A stretch of DNA of 64,000 nucleotides from WJKG01 sp964627305 (GTDB lineage Bacteria; Zixibacteria; MSB-5A5; GN15; FEB-12), in contig CAZVHP010000001.1 of assembly GCA_964627305.1 (NCBI GenBank), forward strand, positions 558,001 to 622,000, written 5' to 3'. Within the stretch, counting starts at the first letter, position 1. The number at the start of each line of letters is the position of its first letter. The position numbers and the translations under genes were made by a program. The notes under the pieces were generated by a model that was not told where the DNA came from, did no database searches, and saw only the letters and a program-made list of their open reading frames with translations. Of this stretch, positions 26,407-34,511 are shown piece after piece.

Positions 26407-27052
26407 GATGCTGGCGGTGCTGTCCAAGGATGTACGGGTGGAGCTTCGCTCCCGGTACATGATCAATACCATACTGCTGTTTGGGGTTACCGCTTTGACG
26501 GTGGTATCGTATACGCTGGGGCAGATTGGGTTGTCGGCGCGCGTGCTGGCGGCGCTGTACTGGATCGTGCTGTTTTTCGCGGCGATCAGCGGGTTGTCGC
26601 AGTCGTTTGTGAGGGAGGAGGATGCGCGAACCGCGCTGACGTTGAAGCTGGTGGCCGAGGCGACCCCGGTGCTGCTGGGTAAGATGGTGTTCAATTTCAT
26701 GTTGCTGGCATTGATTGCGCTGGTGGTGACACCGTTGTTTATGGTTTTCACGGATGCGGCGACCGGCCGGTGGGCGCTGCTGTCAGTGGTGGTCGGGCTG
26801 GGGGTGCTGGGGCTGTGCTCCGGGACGACACTGGTTGCGGCGATTATCGCGCGGGCTTCGATCAAGGGAGCGCTGTTTGCGGTGCTGGCGCTGCCGGTGG
26901 TGATGCCGCTTCTGATTGTGCTGGTGCTGGCGACCGCGAAGCTGTTTGGCGGCGGGGACAGCCCGGCACAGGAAGTGCAGTTTCTGATCGCGTATATTGT
27001 GGTCATGACAACGTTGTCGTTGATGCTCTTTAAGTTCATCTGGCAGAGTTAG
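26396..27052 (+). CDS. ccmB: Heme exporter membrane protein CcmB
   Basis: An approximately 218-residue protein with six hydrophobic segments and the CcmB-like start LSKDVRVELRSRYMINTILLF. The pore partner of CcmA. AGGAGG at 26384-26389 is 6 bases before a TTG at 26396, which I prefer; ATG 26408 is possible. Either way the gene overlaps or abuts the ccmA stop. It is followed by a 165-base gap and a promoter before ccmC. Confidence 0.85.
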   Translation: MLAKMLAVLSKDVRVELRSRYMINTILLFGVTALTVVSYTLGQIGLSARVLAALYWIVLFFAAISGLSQSFVREEDARTALTLKLVAEATPVLLGKMVFNFMLLALIALVVTPLFMVFTDAATGRWALLSVVVGLGVLGLCSGTTLVAAIIARASIKGALFAVLALPVVMPLLIVLVLATAKLFGGGDSPAQEVQFLIAYIVVMTTLSLMLFKFIWQS

Positions 27053-27110
27053 CGATGGGTCACGGGAACAGGGACAAGAGCGCAAAGTTGGTGAAAGTGG
27101 ATTTATCTTA

Positions 27111-27138
27111 TTGCCTTTCGGCGGTCAATTCGTATACT
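27111..27138 (+). promoter_or_regulatory. Putative promoter ahead of ccmC-D-E-F
   Basis: TTGCCT (27111-27116), 16 bases, TATACT (27133-27138), about 80 bases before ccmC. It would give ccmCDEF a transcript separate from ccmAB. Confidence 0.45.
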
Positions 27139-27217
27139 GCGGATCAGCGGCAAATGCGGCGACCGGGCGACCATAAGGCTGCCCGAGACGACTGAACCGA
27201 GAGTGGAGAGTGCCTGC

Positions 27218-27859
27218 ATGTGGTGGAAACTGGGGATTTTTGTGCTGATGGCGGGGATGATCGTGGCCAGTTTTGCCATGCCGGCGCCGCAGGCACAGAT
27301 AGGGCAGGCCAGTCGGATATTCTACTACCACATTCCTCAGGCGTGGGTGTCGGTGCTGGCGTTTGCGGCCTCGATGATCTACTCGATTTTGTATCTTCGT
27401 CGGCGGGATATCGCTTACGACGACAGAGCCGCGGAGGCCGCCCGGCTGGGGCTGGTGTTCTGCATTCTGGCGACGGTGACGGGCTCGATATTCGCGAAGG
27501 TGACCTGGGGTTCTTTCTGGAACTGGGATCCGCGGGAGACCTCGATATTCCTGCTGTTGTTGATTTACGGCGCTTATTTTGCATTGCGGGGGGCGCTTGA
27601 CGGTGAGGGGAAGCGGGCGACGCTTTCGGCGGTGTATGCGATCTTCGCGTTTTTTACGGTGCCGTTTCTGGTATTCGTGATGCCGAGGGTGATGCCATCG
27701 CTGCATCCCTCGGATTCGGTGATGACCGCGAGTGTGTGGGTGCGGGTGATTCTGTACGCGTCGCTGCTGGCGTTCACGGCAGTGTTCGTCTGGTTATTCC
27801 GGCTGGGTTGCCGATTGCGGGCGGTGCGGCGTATAATGCTTGTAAAGGAAGAGATGTGA
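27218..27859 (+). CDS. ccmC: Heme-handling membrane protein CcmC
   Basis: A 213-residue six-helix membrane protein with the WWD-type heme motif WGSFWNWDPRETSIF (about 91-105) that defines CcmC/CcmF/CcsA. Conserved histidines flank it (YYHIPQAW and SLHPSD). CcmC loads heme onto CcmE. ATG 27218 has GGAG about 10 bases upstream; GTG 27203 is an alternative. The ccmD-like gene starts 1 base after its stop. Confidence 0.92.
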   Translation: MWWKLGIFVLMAGMIVASFAMPAPQAQIGQASRIFYYHIPQAWVSVLAFAASMIYSILYLRRRDIAYDDRAAEAARLGLVFCILATVTGSIFAKVTWGSFWNWDPRETSIFLLLLIYGAYFALRGALDGEGKRATLSAVYAIFAFFTVPFLVFVMPRVMPSLHPSDSVMTASVWVRVILYASLLAFTAVFVWLFRLGCRLRAVRRIMLVKEEM

Positions 27860-27860
27860 C

Positions 27861-27974
27861 ATGGATGGGAACTACGTGGCGTTGATCGTGACCCTGGTGG
27901 TGTGGATTGGTGTATTCGTCATGATTATGCGGCTGGATCGGAAAGTCAGCAAACTGGAGAAGAAGGTAAGGTGA
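27861..27974 (+). CDS. ccmD: Small CcmD-like membrane protein
   Basis: A 37-residue ORF: MDGNYVALIVTLVVWIGVFV is a single membrane helix, followed by a charged tail, RLDRKVSKLEKKVR. Membrane helix plus basic coiled tail is what alternative CcmD families look like, and the position between ccmC and ccmE is canonical. Spacing is tight: 1 base after ccmC and GTGA overlap with ccmE. AGGAAGAG upstream can serve as ribosome site. CcmD assists release of holo-CcmE. Small size keeps confidence moderate. Confidence 0.75.
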   Translation: MDGNYVALIVTLVVWIGVFVMIMRLDRKVSKLEKKVR

Positions 27975-28411
27975 CAGCGAAATACATTATCGGGGCGGTG
28001 GTCGTGGTGGTATTTGTCGTTTGGGGGGCGACCGCGTTCATGAAGACGACCATTCAGTATGTGCCGATCGAGCAGGCGCGTGAGGCGGATCGGACGGTGC
28101 AGGTGATGGGCAAGATAGATTTTGCGACCAAGCGCTATGATGCCGAGAGGACTCGTCTGGAGTTCGCCCTCTATGACGCTGATGCCGAGACTCCGGCGGG
28201 GGCCGAGCGGCTGAATGTGGTGTATTACGGTGTGGTGCCGGGCAATTTCGACCAGGCGACCTCGGTTGTGGCCAAGGGTAAGGCCGATGGGAATGAGTTT
28301 GTTGCCGAGCAGCTCCTGGTGAAGTGCCCGTCGAAGTACCAGGGTGAGGGGGATCCGGACTACCAGGATGTCAAGAAGCACCAGCAGGCCCAGAGCGGTT
28401 CGGGAGTATAG
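27971..28411 (+). CDS. ccmE: Cytochrome c maturation heme chaperone CcmE, Cys-type variant
   Basis: A 146-residue protein: N-terminal membrane anchor (about 4-20), then an OB-fold (TVQVMGKIDF...LNVVYYGVVPGNF...VVAKGKADGNEFVAEQLLVK). In E. coli CcmE the heme attaches to a histidine. Here the heme-binding loop reads KCPSKYQ: Cys119 and Tyr123 give the CxxxY motif known from archaea and Desulfovibrio-type system I* proteins. The start is GTG overlapping the ccmD stop. The tail after residue 124 is polar and flexible. Confidence 0.9.
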   Translation: MTAKYIIGAVVVVVFVVWGATAFMKTTIQYVPIEQAREADRTVQVMGKIDFATKRYDAERTRLEFALYDADAETPAGAERLNVVYYGVVPGNFDQATSVVAKGKADGNEFVAEQLLVKCPSKYQGEGDPDYQDVKKHQQAQSGSGV

Positions 28412-28414
28412 CGC

Positions 28415-30757
28415 ATGAATGTAGCTGCACCGGGCGAGCTGCTGATCTGGTTTGCCCTGGTATTCAATCTGGTCAGCGGGTTTGCCTTTGCTCAGGCTGC
28501 ACGCGGGCAGGGGCGGTTCGAGTCGCTGGGGATTCGGGCCTGGCATATTTTGACTACGGCCGCGCTGCTGGCCTCGGTATACCTGTACTATTTGATATTC
28601 ACGGACAATTTCGCGTTCCGGTATGTGTGGGAGTATTCGGCGTCGACGCAGGAGTTCTTCTACAAGCTGGCGGCATTCTGGGCGGGCCAGGCGGGGACGT
28701 ATTTGTTGTGGCTGGTGCTGAACGCGTTGTTTGGTTACCAGATTCTTCGGCACGGTGGGCGGTACACTCAGCCGGCGATGACGGTGCTGTCGCTGGTGAA
28801 CCTGTTTTTGCTGGTGTTGATGGTCAAGGTGTCACCGTTCGAGGTAATGCCGTTCTTCTCACCTGACGGAGCCGGGCTGAATCCGCTGCTTAAGGATCCG
28901 TGGATGGTGGTCCATCCGCCGGTGATATTCGTGGGTTACTCGATGGCAGGGGTGGCTTTTGCTATTGCGATGGCAGCGCTCCTGAGGGGGAGGTTCGACG
29001 ACTGGGCGCAGCGCGTGTTCCCGTGGGTGGCGATGACGGCGTTGATGCTGGGAGCGGGGAATATTCTCGGTGGCTACTGGGCGTACAAGACGCTGGGCTG
29101 GGGCGGCTACTGGGCATGGGATCCGGTTGAGAACAGCTCGTTCATTCCGTGGCTGGTGTCGCTGGCGCTGTTGCATGGGTTGATTATCGAGCGACACACC
29201 GGAGCGTTTCGGCGGACTAACCTGCTGCTGACGGCATTTGTGTTTGTACTGGTGGTGTATGGGACGTTCCTGACGCGTTCGGGGGTCCTGGCGAATTTCT
29301 CGGTGCACTCGTTTGTCGATCTGGGGCAGAACTCGTGGCTGGCGGGGTTTCTGATTGGCTATCTGGTGCTGTCGCTGGTGCTGTTTGCGTGGCGGGCAGG
29401 ATCGACTGATTCGCGGCCATTCGACTACAATTTCTTTACGCGGCGGTTCTCGCTCTTTGCAGGAATGATGCTGCTGGTGGTGTTTTCGTTGATCGTGCTG
29501 TTCTGGACCTCGCTGCCGCTTCTGACGATGGCCTTCACGGACAATCCGCGCGCCGCTGATGTGGCGACATATAACTCGTTTGCGCTGCCGTTTGCGGTGC
29601 TGTACTGCCTGTTTCTGGCGTTCGCACCGATGACGTCCGGGGCCGCCTATTCGCTGAAGAACTGGTCGTTGAAGCTGGTGGTGGTGGGTTTCGCCATGCT
29701 GTTGATTTCGTTCGGTGTGTTCTACTTTGCGCTGGGGCAGTCGTTCGTGGCGACGGTAGTGATCGCGCTGGCGGGAACGTCGGGATTGATCTATCTGCTG
29801 CACGGTGAGTTGTTTAGGCGGATGGTTCTGCCACTTGGTGGTTTGGTGGCCGGTCTGGTGATCAGTGTGTTGCTGGGGGTGCGTGAGCCGATGTCCCTGG
29901 CGCTGCTGGCCGTGGCCGCGATGGCGATAGTGGCTAATGCCATTGGCGTGGTGCGGGTGGCCACCTCGGGGTGGAGGGCGGTCGGCGCTCAGGTGTCGCA
30001 CATGGGGTTTGCGCTGATGGTGATCGGGGTGCTGGCTTCCTCGGCATACGTGAGTAGTGAGAAGCTGGTAATCGACCGGGGCGGTTCCGGAGCGGCATTC
30101 GGTCGCGAGGTTGTCTACCGGGGGATGGAGCATGACATCACGCAACCGCGGAACCGGCTGATTCTGGATCTTTCTGAGAACGGGAAGGTCACCGAGGCAC
30201 GTCCTGAGCTGTATTTCTCCGAGCGGATGAAGGGGTTGATGAAGCGGCCGTTTATCAAGAAGGAGCTGCTGTATGATCTGTATATGTCGCCGGAGCAGAT
30301 TCAGGACCTGGACAAGCAGGGCGCTGTGGTGATCAGGCAGGGGCAGACGCGGAGGGTGGCCGATTATGCTGTCACGTTCGAGCGCTTTGGCATGGATGAA
30401 CACACGAGCGGTGATGGTGATGTGCGTGTGGTGGCACATTTGACGGCTGTTATCGGTGGGGATACGGTCAGGCTCGAGCCGGCGCTGGTGATGGAACAGG
30501 GTTCGCAGGGATTCAGCGAGGTTCCGGCGCCGTTGCCGGGCAATCCGGGAGGGCAGGTGGTAATCAGCGATATTCTGGCCGATCAGAAGGCGGTGGTGCT
30601 GGCTTTTCCGGGTGTGACGGATCAGACGGCGCCGGACCGGCTGGTACTGGATGTGTCGAAGCGGCCGCTGATCAACCTGGTCTGGCTCGGGACGACGATA
30701 ATCCTGCTGGGCGGGCTGGTGGTGTATGTCCGTCGCTTTTCCGATGTGTCGCGATAA
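28415..30757 (+). CDS. ccmF: Cytochrome c heme lyase subunit CcmF
   Basis: A 780-residue polytopic membrane protein; E. coli CcmF is about 650. It carries the WWD motif GWGGYWAWDPVENSSFIPWL (about 227-246) and conserved histidines (VHPPVIFVGY, HGLIIERHTGAF, FSVHSF). The C-terminal periplasmic part (about 545-760) includes a beta-rich domain. It is the heme-to-apocytochrome ligase. No ccmG or ccmH follows, which fits a system I* arrangement with CxxxY-type CcmE. It starts 3 bases after ccmE. Confidence 0.95.
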   Translation: MNVAAPGELLIWFALVFNLVSGFAFAQAARGQGRFESLGIRAWHILTTAALLASVYLYYLIFTDNFAFRYVWEYSASTQEFFYKLAAFWAGQAGTYLLWLVLNALFGYQILRHGGRYTQPAMTVLSLVNLFLLVLMVKVSPFEVMPFFSPDGAGLNPLLKDPWMVVHPPVIFVGYSMAGVAFAIAMAALLRGRFDDWAQRVFPWVAMTALMLGAGNILGGYWAYKTLGWGGYWAWDPVENSSFIPWLVSLALLHGLIIERHTGAFRRTNLLLTAFVFVLVVYGTFLTRSGVLANFSVHSFVDLGQNSWLAGFLIGYLVLSLVLFAWRAGSTDSRPFDYNFFTRRFSLFAGMMLLVVFSLIVLFWTSLPLLTMAFTDNPRAADVATYNSFALPFAVLYCLFLAFAPMTSGAAYSLKNWSLKLVVVGFAMLLISFGVFYFALGQSFVATVVIALAGTSGLIYLLHGELFRRMVLPLGGLVAGLVISVLLGVREPMSLALLAVAAMAIVANAIGVVRVATSGWRAVGAQVSHMGFALMVIGVLASSAYVSSEKLVIDRGGSGAAFGREVVYRGMEHDITQPRNRLILDLSENGKVTEARPELYFSERMKGLMKRPFIKKELLYDLYMSPEQIQDLDKQGAVVIRQGQTRRVADYAVTFERFGMDEHTSGDGDVRVVAHLTAVIGGDTVRLEPALVMEQGSQGFSEVPAPLPGNPGGQVVISDILADQKAVVLAFPGVTDQTAPDRLVLDVSKRPLINLVWLGTTIILLGGLVVYVRRFSDVSR

Positions 30758-30790
30758 AGCGTGATCAGCCCGGCGCCGACAAGGCAGATA

Positions 30791-31669
30791 ATGCACTTTC
30801 TGTTTCACTCATTGTTCAAATCACAGTCGATGGCTATCAGGGCGGTTGTGTGTGCGCTGTTTGGTGTGCTGGTGGCTGCAGGAGCCTTCGCGGGGACAAT
30901 AGCGTTTGACCCCATGCGGGGGCTGGTGGAGGTGCCGGTAGTGCTCAACGGCAATGTGAAGGGGGTATTCGGGATCGACACCGGTGCGGACCATCTGTAT
31001 ATCGACCGGGAGTTCGCGCGTGCGAACGGGCTGCAGATCAGCAATGTCGCACCGCAGCGCGATGCGGTCGGAGTGGAGGGGACGAGCAAGGTCACTATGA
31101 TCAGCCTTCGTTCTCTGGAAGTGGCCGGCGAGCGGCTGTACAATCTGAAGGCCTCGGGGATCGATATCGCCAGCCTGACGGGGGATCAGCGATATGGGAA
31201 CCCGGACGGGTTGATCGGGCACCAGGTGCTGCGGCGGTTCTATGTGACGGTGGATTACCCGAATCATGAGCTGACGTTGCAGACGGCAGAGCCACGGTTC
31301 TTGTCGGGGAAGCGCTACAGCACGGTCGAGTTTGACAAGTACAAGCACCTGATTCTGGTCGAGGTGACGTTCAACGACCAAACGACGGTGCCGATGATCC
31401 TGGATTACTGCGCCTCATTTACGACGCTGAGTCCGCAGTTGGCGAAGAAGCTGGAACTGAACACCACCGAGCGCGAGGTGCAGCGGGTGGCGCGGGTGCA
31501 ACTGGGCGAGGCAGTCACCGAGGATTGCGCCGTGGTGGTGGCGGATTTGACGCAGCTTCGGCGGTCGGCGCCGCGGGCGGAGTTTGAGGGGATATTGGGG
31601 GCGACGTTTTTGTTCAGGCACAAGATTACGGTGGACTACAAGCGGGACAAGGTGTACGTGCAGGAGTAG
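30791..31669 (+). CDS. Exported retropepsin-like aspartyl protease-family protein
   Basis: A 292-residue protein with a signal peptide-like start (AVVCALFGVLVAAGAFAG). Two related lobes follow. The first has an intact aspartyl protease motif, VFGIDTGADHLYIDREFA (DTG). The second has VPMILDYCASFTTLSPQLA, where DTG has become DYC. Each lobe ends with a DGLIGHQVLRRF / EGILGATFLFRH type motif, the usual retropepsin flap/hydrophobic partner. It could form a monomer with one working Asp, dimerise, or be inactive. GTG 30761 in frame would extend it by 10 residues. It is 33 bases after ccmF and may share its transcript. Confidence 0.75.
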   Translation: MHFLFHSLFKSQSMAIRAVVCALFGVLVAAGAFAGTIAFDPMRGLVEVPVVLNGNVKGVFGIDTGADHLYIDREFARANGLQISNVAPQRDAVGVEGTSKVTMISLRSLEVAGERLYNLKASGIDIASLTGDQRYGNPDGLIGHQVLRRFYVTVDYPNHELTLQTAEPRFLSGKRYSTVEFDKYKHLILVEVTFNDQTTVPMILDYCASFTTLSPQLAKKLELNTTEREVQRVARVQLGEAVTEDCAVVVADLTQLRRSAPRAEFEGILGATFLFRHKITVDYKRDKVYVQE

Positions 31670-31835
31670 GGGGTGGCTCACGCTTGCGTCGCGATTCACC
31701 TTTGGTTTGCAGGGATCGTCGCAGGCGAGGATGAGAGAGTCTCCCGAGTCAGTTCCGGCCCACCCCGCACGTGCTGCGCAGTCTTCATCCCGTACGGACA
31801 AGGGGTTTCGACGTCGTCCTCTTCTATCTTTGCCC

Positions 31836-31865
31836 TTGACATCAATGCACAGCACGGCGTATCGT
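31836..31865 (+). promoter_or_regulatory. Putative promoter of the cobalamin riboswitch operon
   Basis: TTGACA (31836-31841), 18 bases, TATCGT (31860-31865, weak -10), immediately upstream of the riboswitch. 31670-31835 otherwise shows nothing recognisable. Confidence 0.5.
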
Positions 31866-31867
31866 GT

Positions 31868-32062
31868 GAGTGACAACGTTGCGGTGCCGCCGGTCGGGCG
31901 GATAATAGGGAATCCGGTGCAATTCCGGAACAGCCCCGCTACTGTAACGGCTACTTGTCAGGCCCAATGCCACCCGGGCGACCGGGGAAGGCGCCTGTCA
32001 GGGTTGGAGGCCGAAGTCAGGAAACCTGCCGTGACTCTATCGAATCTGGCTGCCACCGGCGC
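31868..32062 (+). ncRNA. Cobalamin (B12) riboswitch
   Basis: The conserved core is legible: GGGAATCCGGTGCAATTCCG, then GAACAGCCCCGCTACTGTAA, and the B12 box AAGTCAGGAAACCTGCC at 32014-32030. All are hallmark elements of the AdoCbl riboswitch. Downstream, CACCGGCGCGGGCTGGTG (32056-32073) can form a hairpin, a plausible expression platform. It precedes a TonB-dependent receptor, so it should repress receptor synthesis when cobalamin is plentiful. Confidence 0.95.
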
Positions 32063-32114
32063 GGGCTGGTGAGTGAGTGTTATTGCCGCACGGTGGTGCC
32101 GAGAAAGCAGGTCC

Positions 32115-34511
32115 ATGCGGCGTTTTTCATGGTACCCGTTGGCGACACGAGGGTTGTTGTCGGGAATCCATCTGAACGGTGGGTCACCGCTTGATAGAGC
32201 CACCCGCGGCAAGCCTCGGGCCAGGCCGCGTGACAGGTGGGGCATTCTGGTCGGTCTCGTGTGCTTTCTTGTCGTGGTAATCCTTGTTCGTGGTGCGGGG
32301 GCGCAGTCGGTACAGGATGTGTGCGGGCGGGTGGTCGATGAGGCCAGCGGGCTGCCAGTGGCGCGGGCGACCGTGCATCTGCAGCATACGGGTTGGCGCG
32401 CTCAGACGGACAGCGACGGTCGGTTCTGTTTCGAGCAGGTACCGGAGGCGGACTATCGGGTGGTGGTTGAGGCGGCGGGGTTTGACTGCCCGGCCGCTTT
32501 CGAGGTGAGGGTGCATAGTGATGTCATGCCGGACCTTTTGTTGCCCCTTTCGCCGCGATCTTATCCGTTGCCGGGGATTCGCGTGGTGGATACGGCGGTG
32601 GCTGGGGTTGGTCGGGAATTCCGGGTGATCGGGCGCGAGAGGATCAGGGAGATTCAGGCGCGGGATTTGTCTGAGATTCTGGCTGACGCCGGCGGGTTGT
32701 ATGTGACACGCACCGGCGGGGCAGGGGGGCAAGCGCGGGCGACATTGCGCGGGAGCGCCTCGAAACAGGTGCTTGTGCTGATTGACGGACACCGGGTGAA
32801 CACAGCCAGTGATGGTGAGTTTGATCCTGGCTCTATCCCGGCCGAGATGATCGAGCGGGTCGAGATCTACACCAGCGCGGCGGCTGCCGAGTTTGGTCCC
32901 GATGCTTTGGCGGGGGCGGTCAATGTCATCACGAGGCTGGCGCGCCTTGCAGATCCGCCGCAGATGGAGTGGTCGGGGGCGGCGGGCGACTGGGGGACGA
33001 GTCGGGTGGCGGCGAGCGTGAGCAACCCGCTGGACGGGGAGCGCTTTGACGTGCGCGGGTCGTATGTGCGGCGGCAGACCAGGGGGGACTATCCCTTCGC
33101 CTATACGGTCGACGATGGTGCCATGGTACACACCGGCAGGCGGGTCAATAACTATGCTGAGGCCAGCAACTGGTTCGTGTCGGGGCGCTGGTTGGCCTCG
33201 CGCCGGGTGTCGGTTGATTTCACCGGGCAGGCGTATGAGAGCGAGAACGGACTGCCGGGGCGGGCAGTGGATCAGGACAGCGCGAGCTTTCGCACCGATG
33301 AGCGGTTGATCCTCGGGCTGAGCGGGCGTTGCCATGTCGGCAGCGGTGCCGAGGTGACCATGCGCGCCGGGTGGACCAGCTTGAAGCAGCATTTCGAAGA
33401 CCCCTCGGATGCGAATCCCTTCACGGGTTTGAACAGCGACTATACGGATGACGTTTTCAGCGCCGGGGTGGTGCTTGATGGAAAGCTCTGGCCGGGGCAG
33501 ACGGTGCGGACGGGCATCGATCTGCAGCAGGACCATCTCGAGCACGTGGATAACCTGCGTGCGGCCGGGAGCCTGGGGCGGACGAAGCGCAGCGATGTTG
33601 GTTTGTTTGTGAAATCGGAGCAGATCATTCGAACAGGTGGCAGCAGGGTGGTCGAGCGGGTGATTGTCAAGCCCTCGGTGCGGTTTGATCGTTATCGCTC
33701 CGACGCGGACAAGGCTGCGACTGCGGACGGCAGCAACTGGTCGCCACATATTGCGGTGGAAGCGGTGAGTCGGGGTGGTGACTGGCTGTCTGTGGCGGGG
33801 GAAGTTGCGTATGGGCGGTCATTTCGTCTGCCTTCGACGAATGCGCTGTTCTGGCAGGGGGATGCGCGGGCGCGCGGCAATCCCGATTTGGTGCCGGAAC
33901 GGGCGGAGCAGTCCGAGGCGGGCCTGAGGGTGCACCTGGCGCCGGATGGCTGGCCGCTGAGATTTGAGGGGGGAGTCACGTATTACCATCGGTATACGCG
34001 CGATATCATTGTGTGGGTGCAGGGCTACGGCGGGGTGTGGCAGCCGGTGAATCTTGCCGCCGAGCGTGCCACCGGGCACGAGGACTATGCGCGGGTTGCG
34101 CTGTTCGGGCGGTTGATTACGATTGGGTATCAGAACACGGTGACCGACAGCAAGAGCCGTATGCCGGGGCACACGACCTATGGGAAGGCGTTGCCGTTCG
34201 TGCCGGCCTTCGTGCAGCAGGTGTCGTTGCGGATGGAGCATCGGCACGCCTTCGCGAGCGTGACCTCGCGACATGTGGGTAAGAGGTGGGCGACACAGGC
34301 GAATACGCGTTATTTCGATAGCTATCGGGTGACCGACCTGGCGCTGGGGGCGCACCTGCAGCCGATTGACTGGCTGCGGTGCACACTCGAGTACCGGGCA
34401 TCGAATATTGAAAACGAACACTATGTGCTGATCAGCCATTATCCCATGCCCGGCCGGGAGTGGACGGTGGGGCTGACACTGACGATTGCAATGGAGGACG
34501 AGGATGATTAG
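32115..34511 (+). CDS. TonB-dependent outer-membrane receptor, BtuB-like (cobalamin uptake)
   Basis: About 798 residues. A basic N-terminus and hydrophobic signal segment (ILVGLVCFLVVVILV) come first, then a carboxypeptidase-regulatory-like beta-sandwich (GRVVDEASGLPVARATVHLQ...FEVRV), as in Bacteroidetes receptors. The plug follows (RDLSEILADAGGLYV, LRGSASKQVLVLIDGHRVN, IERVEIYTSAAAAEFG), then a 22-strand-type barrel. A BtuB-like TonB box is not certain (RVVDTAVAG is a candidate). The riboswitch identifies the cargo as a corrinoid. GTG 32073 lies inside the predicted expression platform, so ATG 32115 (AGCAGG upstream) is preferred. It overlaps the next gene by 8 bases. Confidence 0.9.
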   Translation: MRRFSWYPLATRGLLSGIHLNGGSPLDRATRGKPRARPRDRWGILVGLVCFLVVVILVRGAGAQSVQDVCGRVVDEASGLPVARATVHLQHTGWRAQTDSDGRFCFEQVPEADYRVVVEAAGFDCPAAFEVRVHSDVMPDLLLPLSPRSYPLPGIRVVDTAVAGVGREFRVIGRERIREIQARDLSEILADAGGLYVTRTGGAGGQARATLRGSASKQVLVLIDGHRVNTASDGEFDPGSIPAEMIERVEIYTSAAAAEFGPDALAGAVNVITRLARLADPPQMEWSGAAGDWGTSRVAASVSNPLDGERFDVRGSYVRRQTRGDYPFAYTVDDGAMVHTGRRVNNYAEASNWFVSGRWLASRRVSVDFTGQAYESENGLPGRAVDQDSASFRTDERLILGLSGRCHVGSGAEVTMRAGWTSLKQHFEDPSDANPFTGLNSDYTDDVFSAGVVLDGKLWPGQTVRTGIDLQQDHLEHVDNLRAAGSLGRTKRSDVGLFVKSEQIIRTGGSRVVERVIVKPSVRFDRYRSDADKAATADGSNWSPHIAVEAVSRGGDWLSVAGEVAYGRSFRLPSTNALFWQGDARARGNPDLVPERAEQSEAGLRVHLAPDGWPLRFEGGVTYYHRYTRDIIVWVQGYGGVWQPVNLAAERATGHEDYARVALFGRLITIGYQNTVTDSKSRMPGHTTYGKALPFVPAFVQQVSLRMEHRHAFASVTSRHVGKRWATQANTRYFDSYRVTDLALGAHLQPIDWLRCTLEYRASNIENEHYVLISHYPMPGREWTVGLTLTIAMEDEDD

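Noticed and set aside
28859..30808. 649-codon antisense ORF over ccmF, and similar long antisense ORFs over the ALDH/GTPase (2223-3677, 3352-5025) and dxr-lepB (22759-24177)
   Set aside because: Each is an exact shadow of a gene with clear family motifs; composition is rich in Arg, His, Gln and Pro and lacks any known domain. GC-rich codon bias explains the openness.
31673..31873. 66-codon ORF upstream of the B12 riboswitch
   Set aside because: No ribosome site of note, no family, and it overlaps the promoter and riboswitch.
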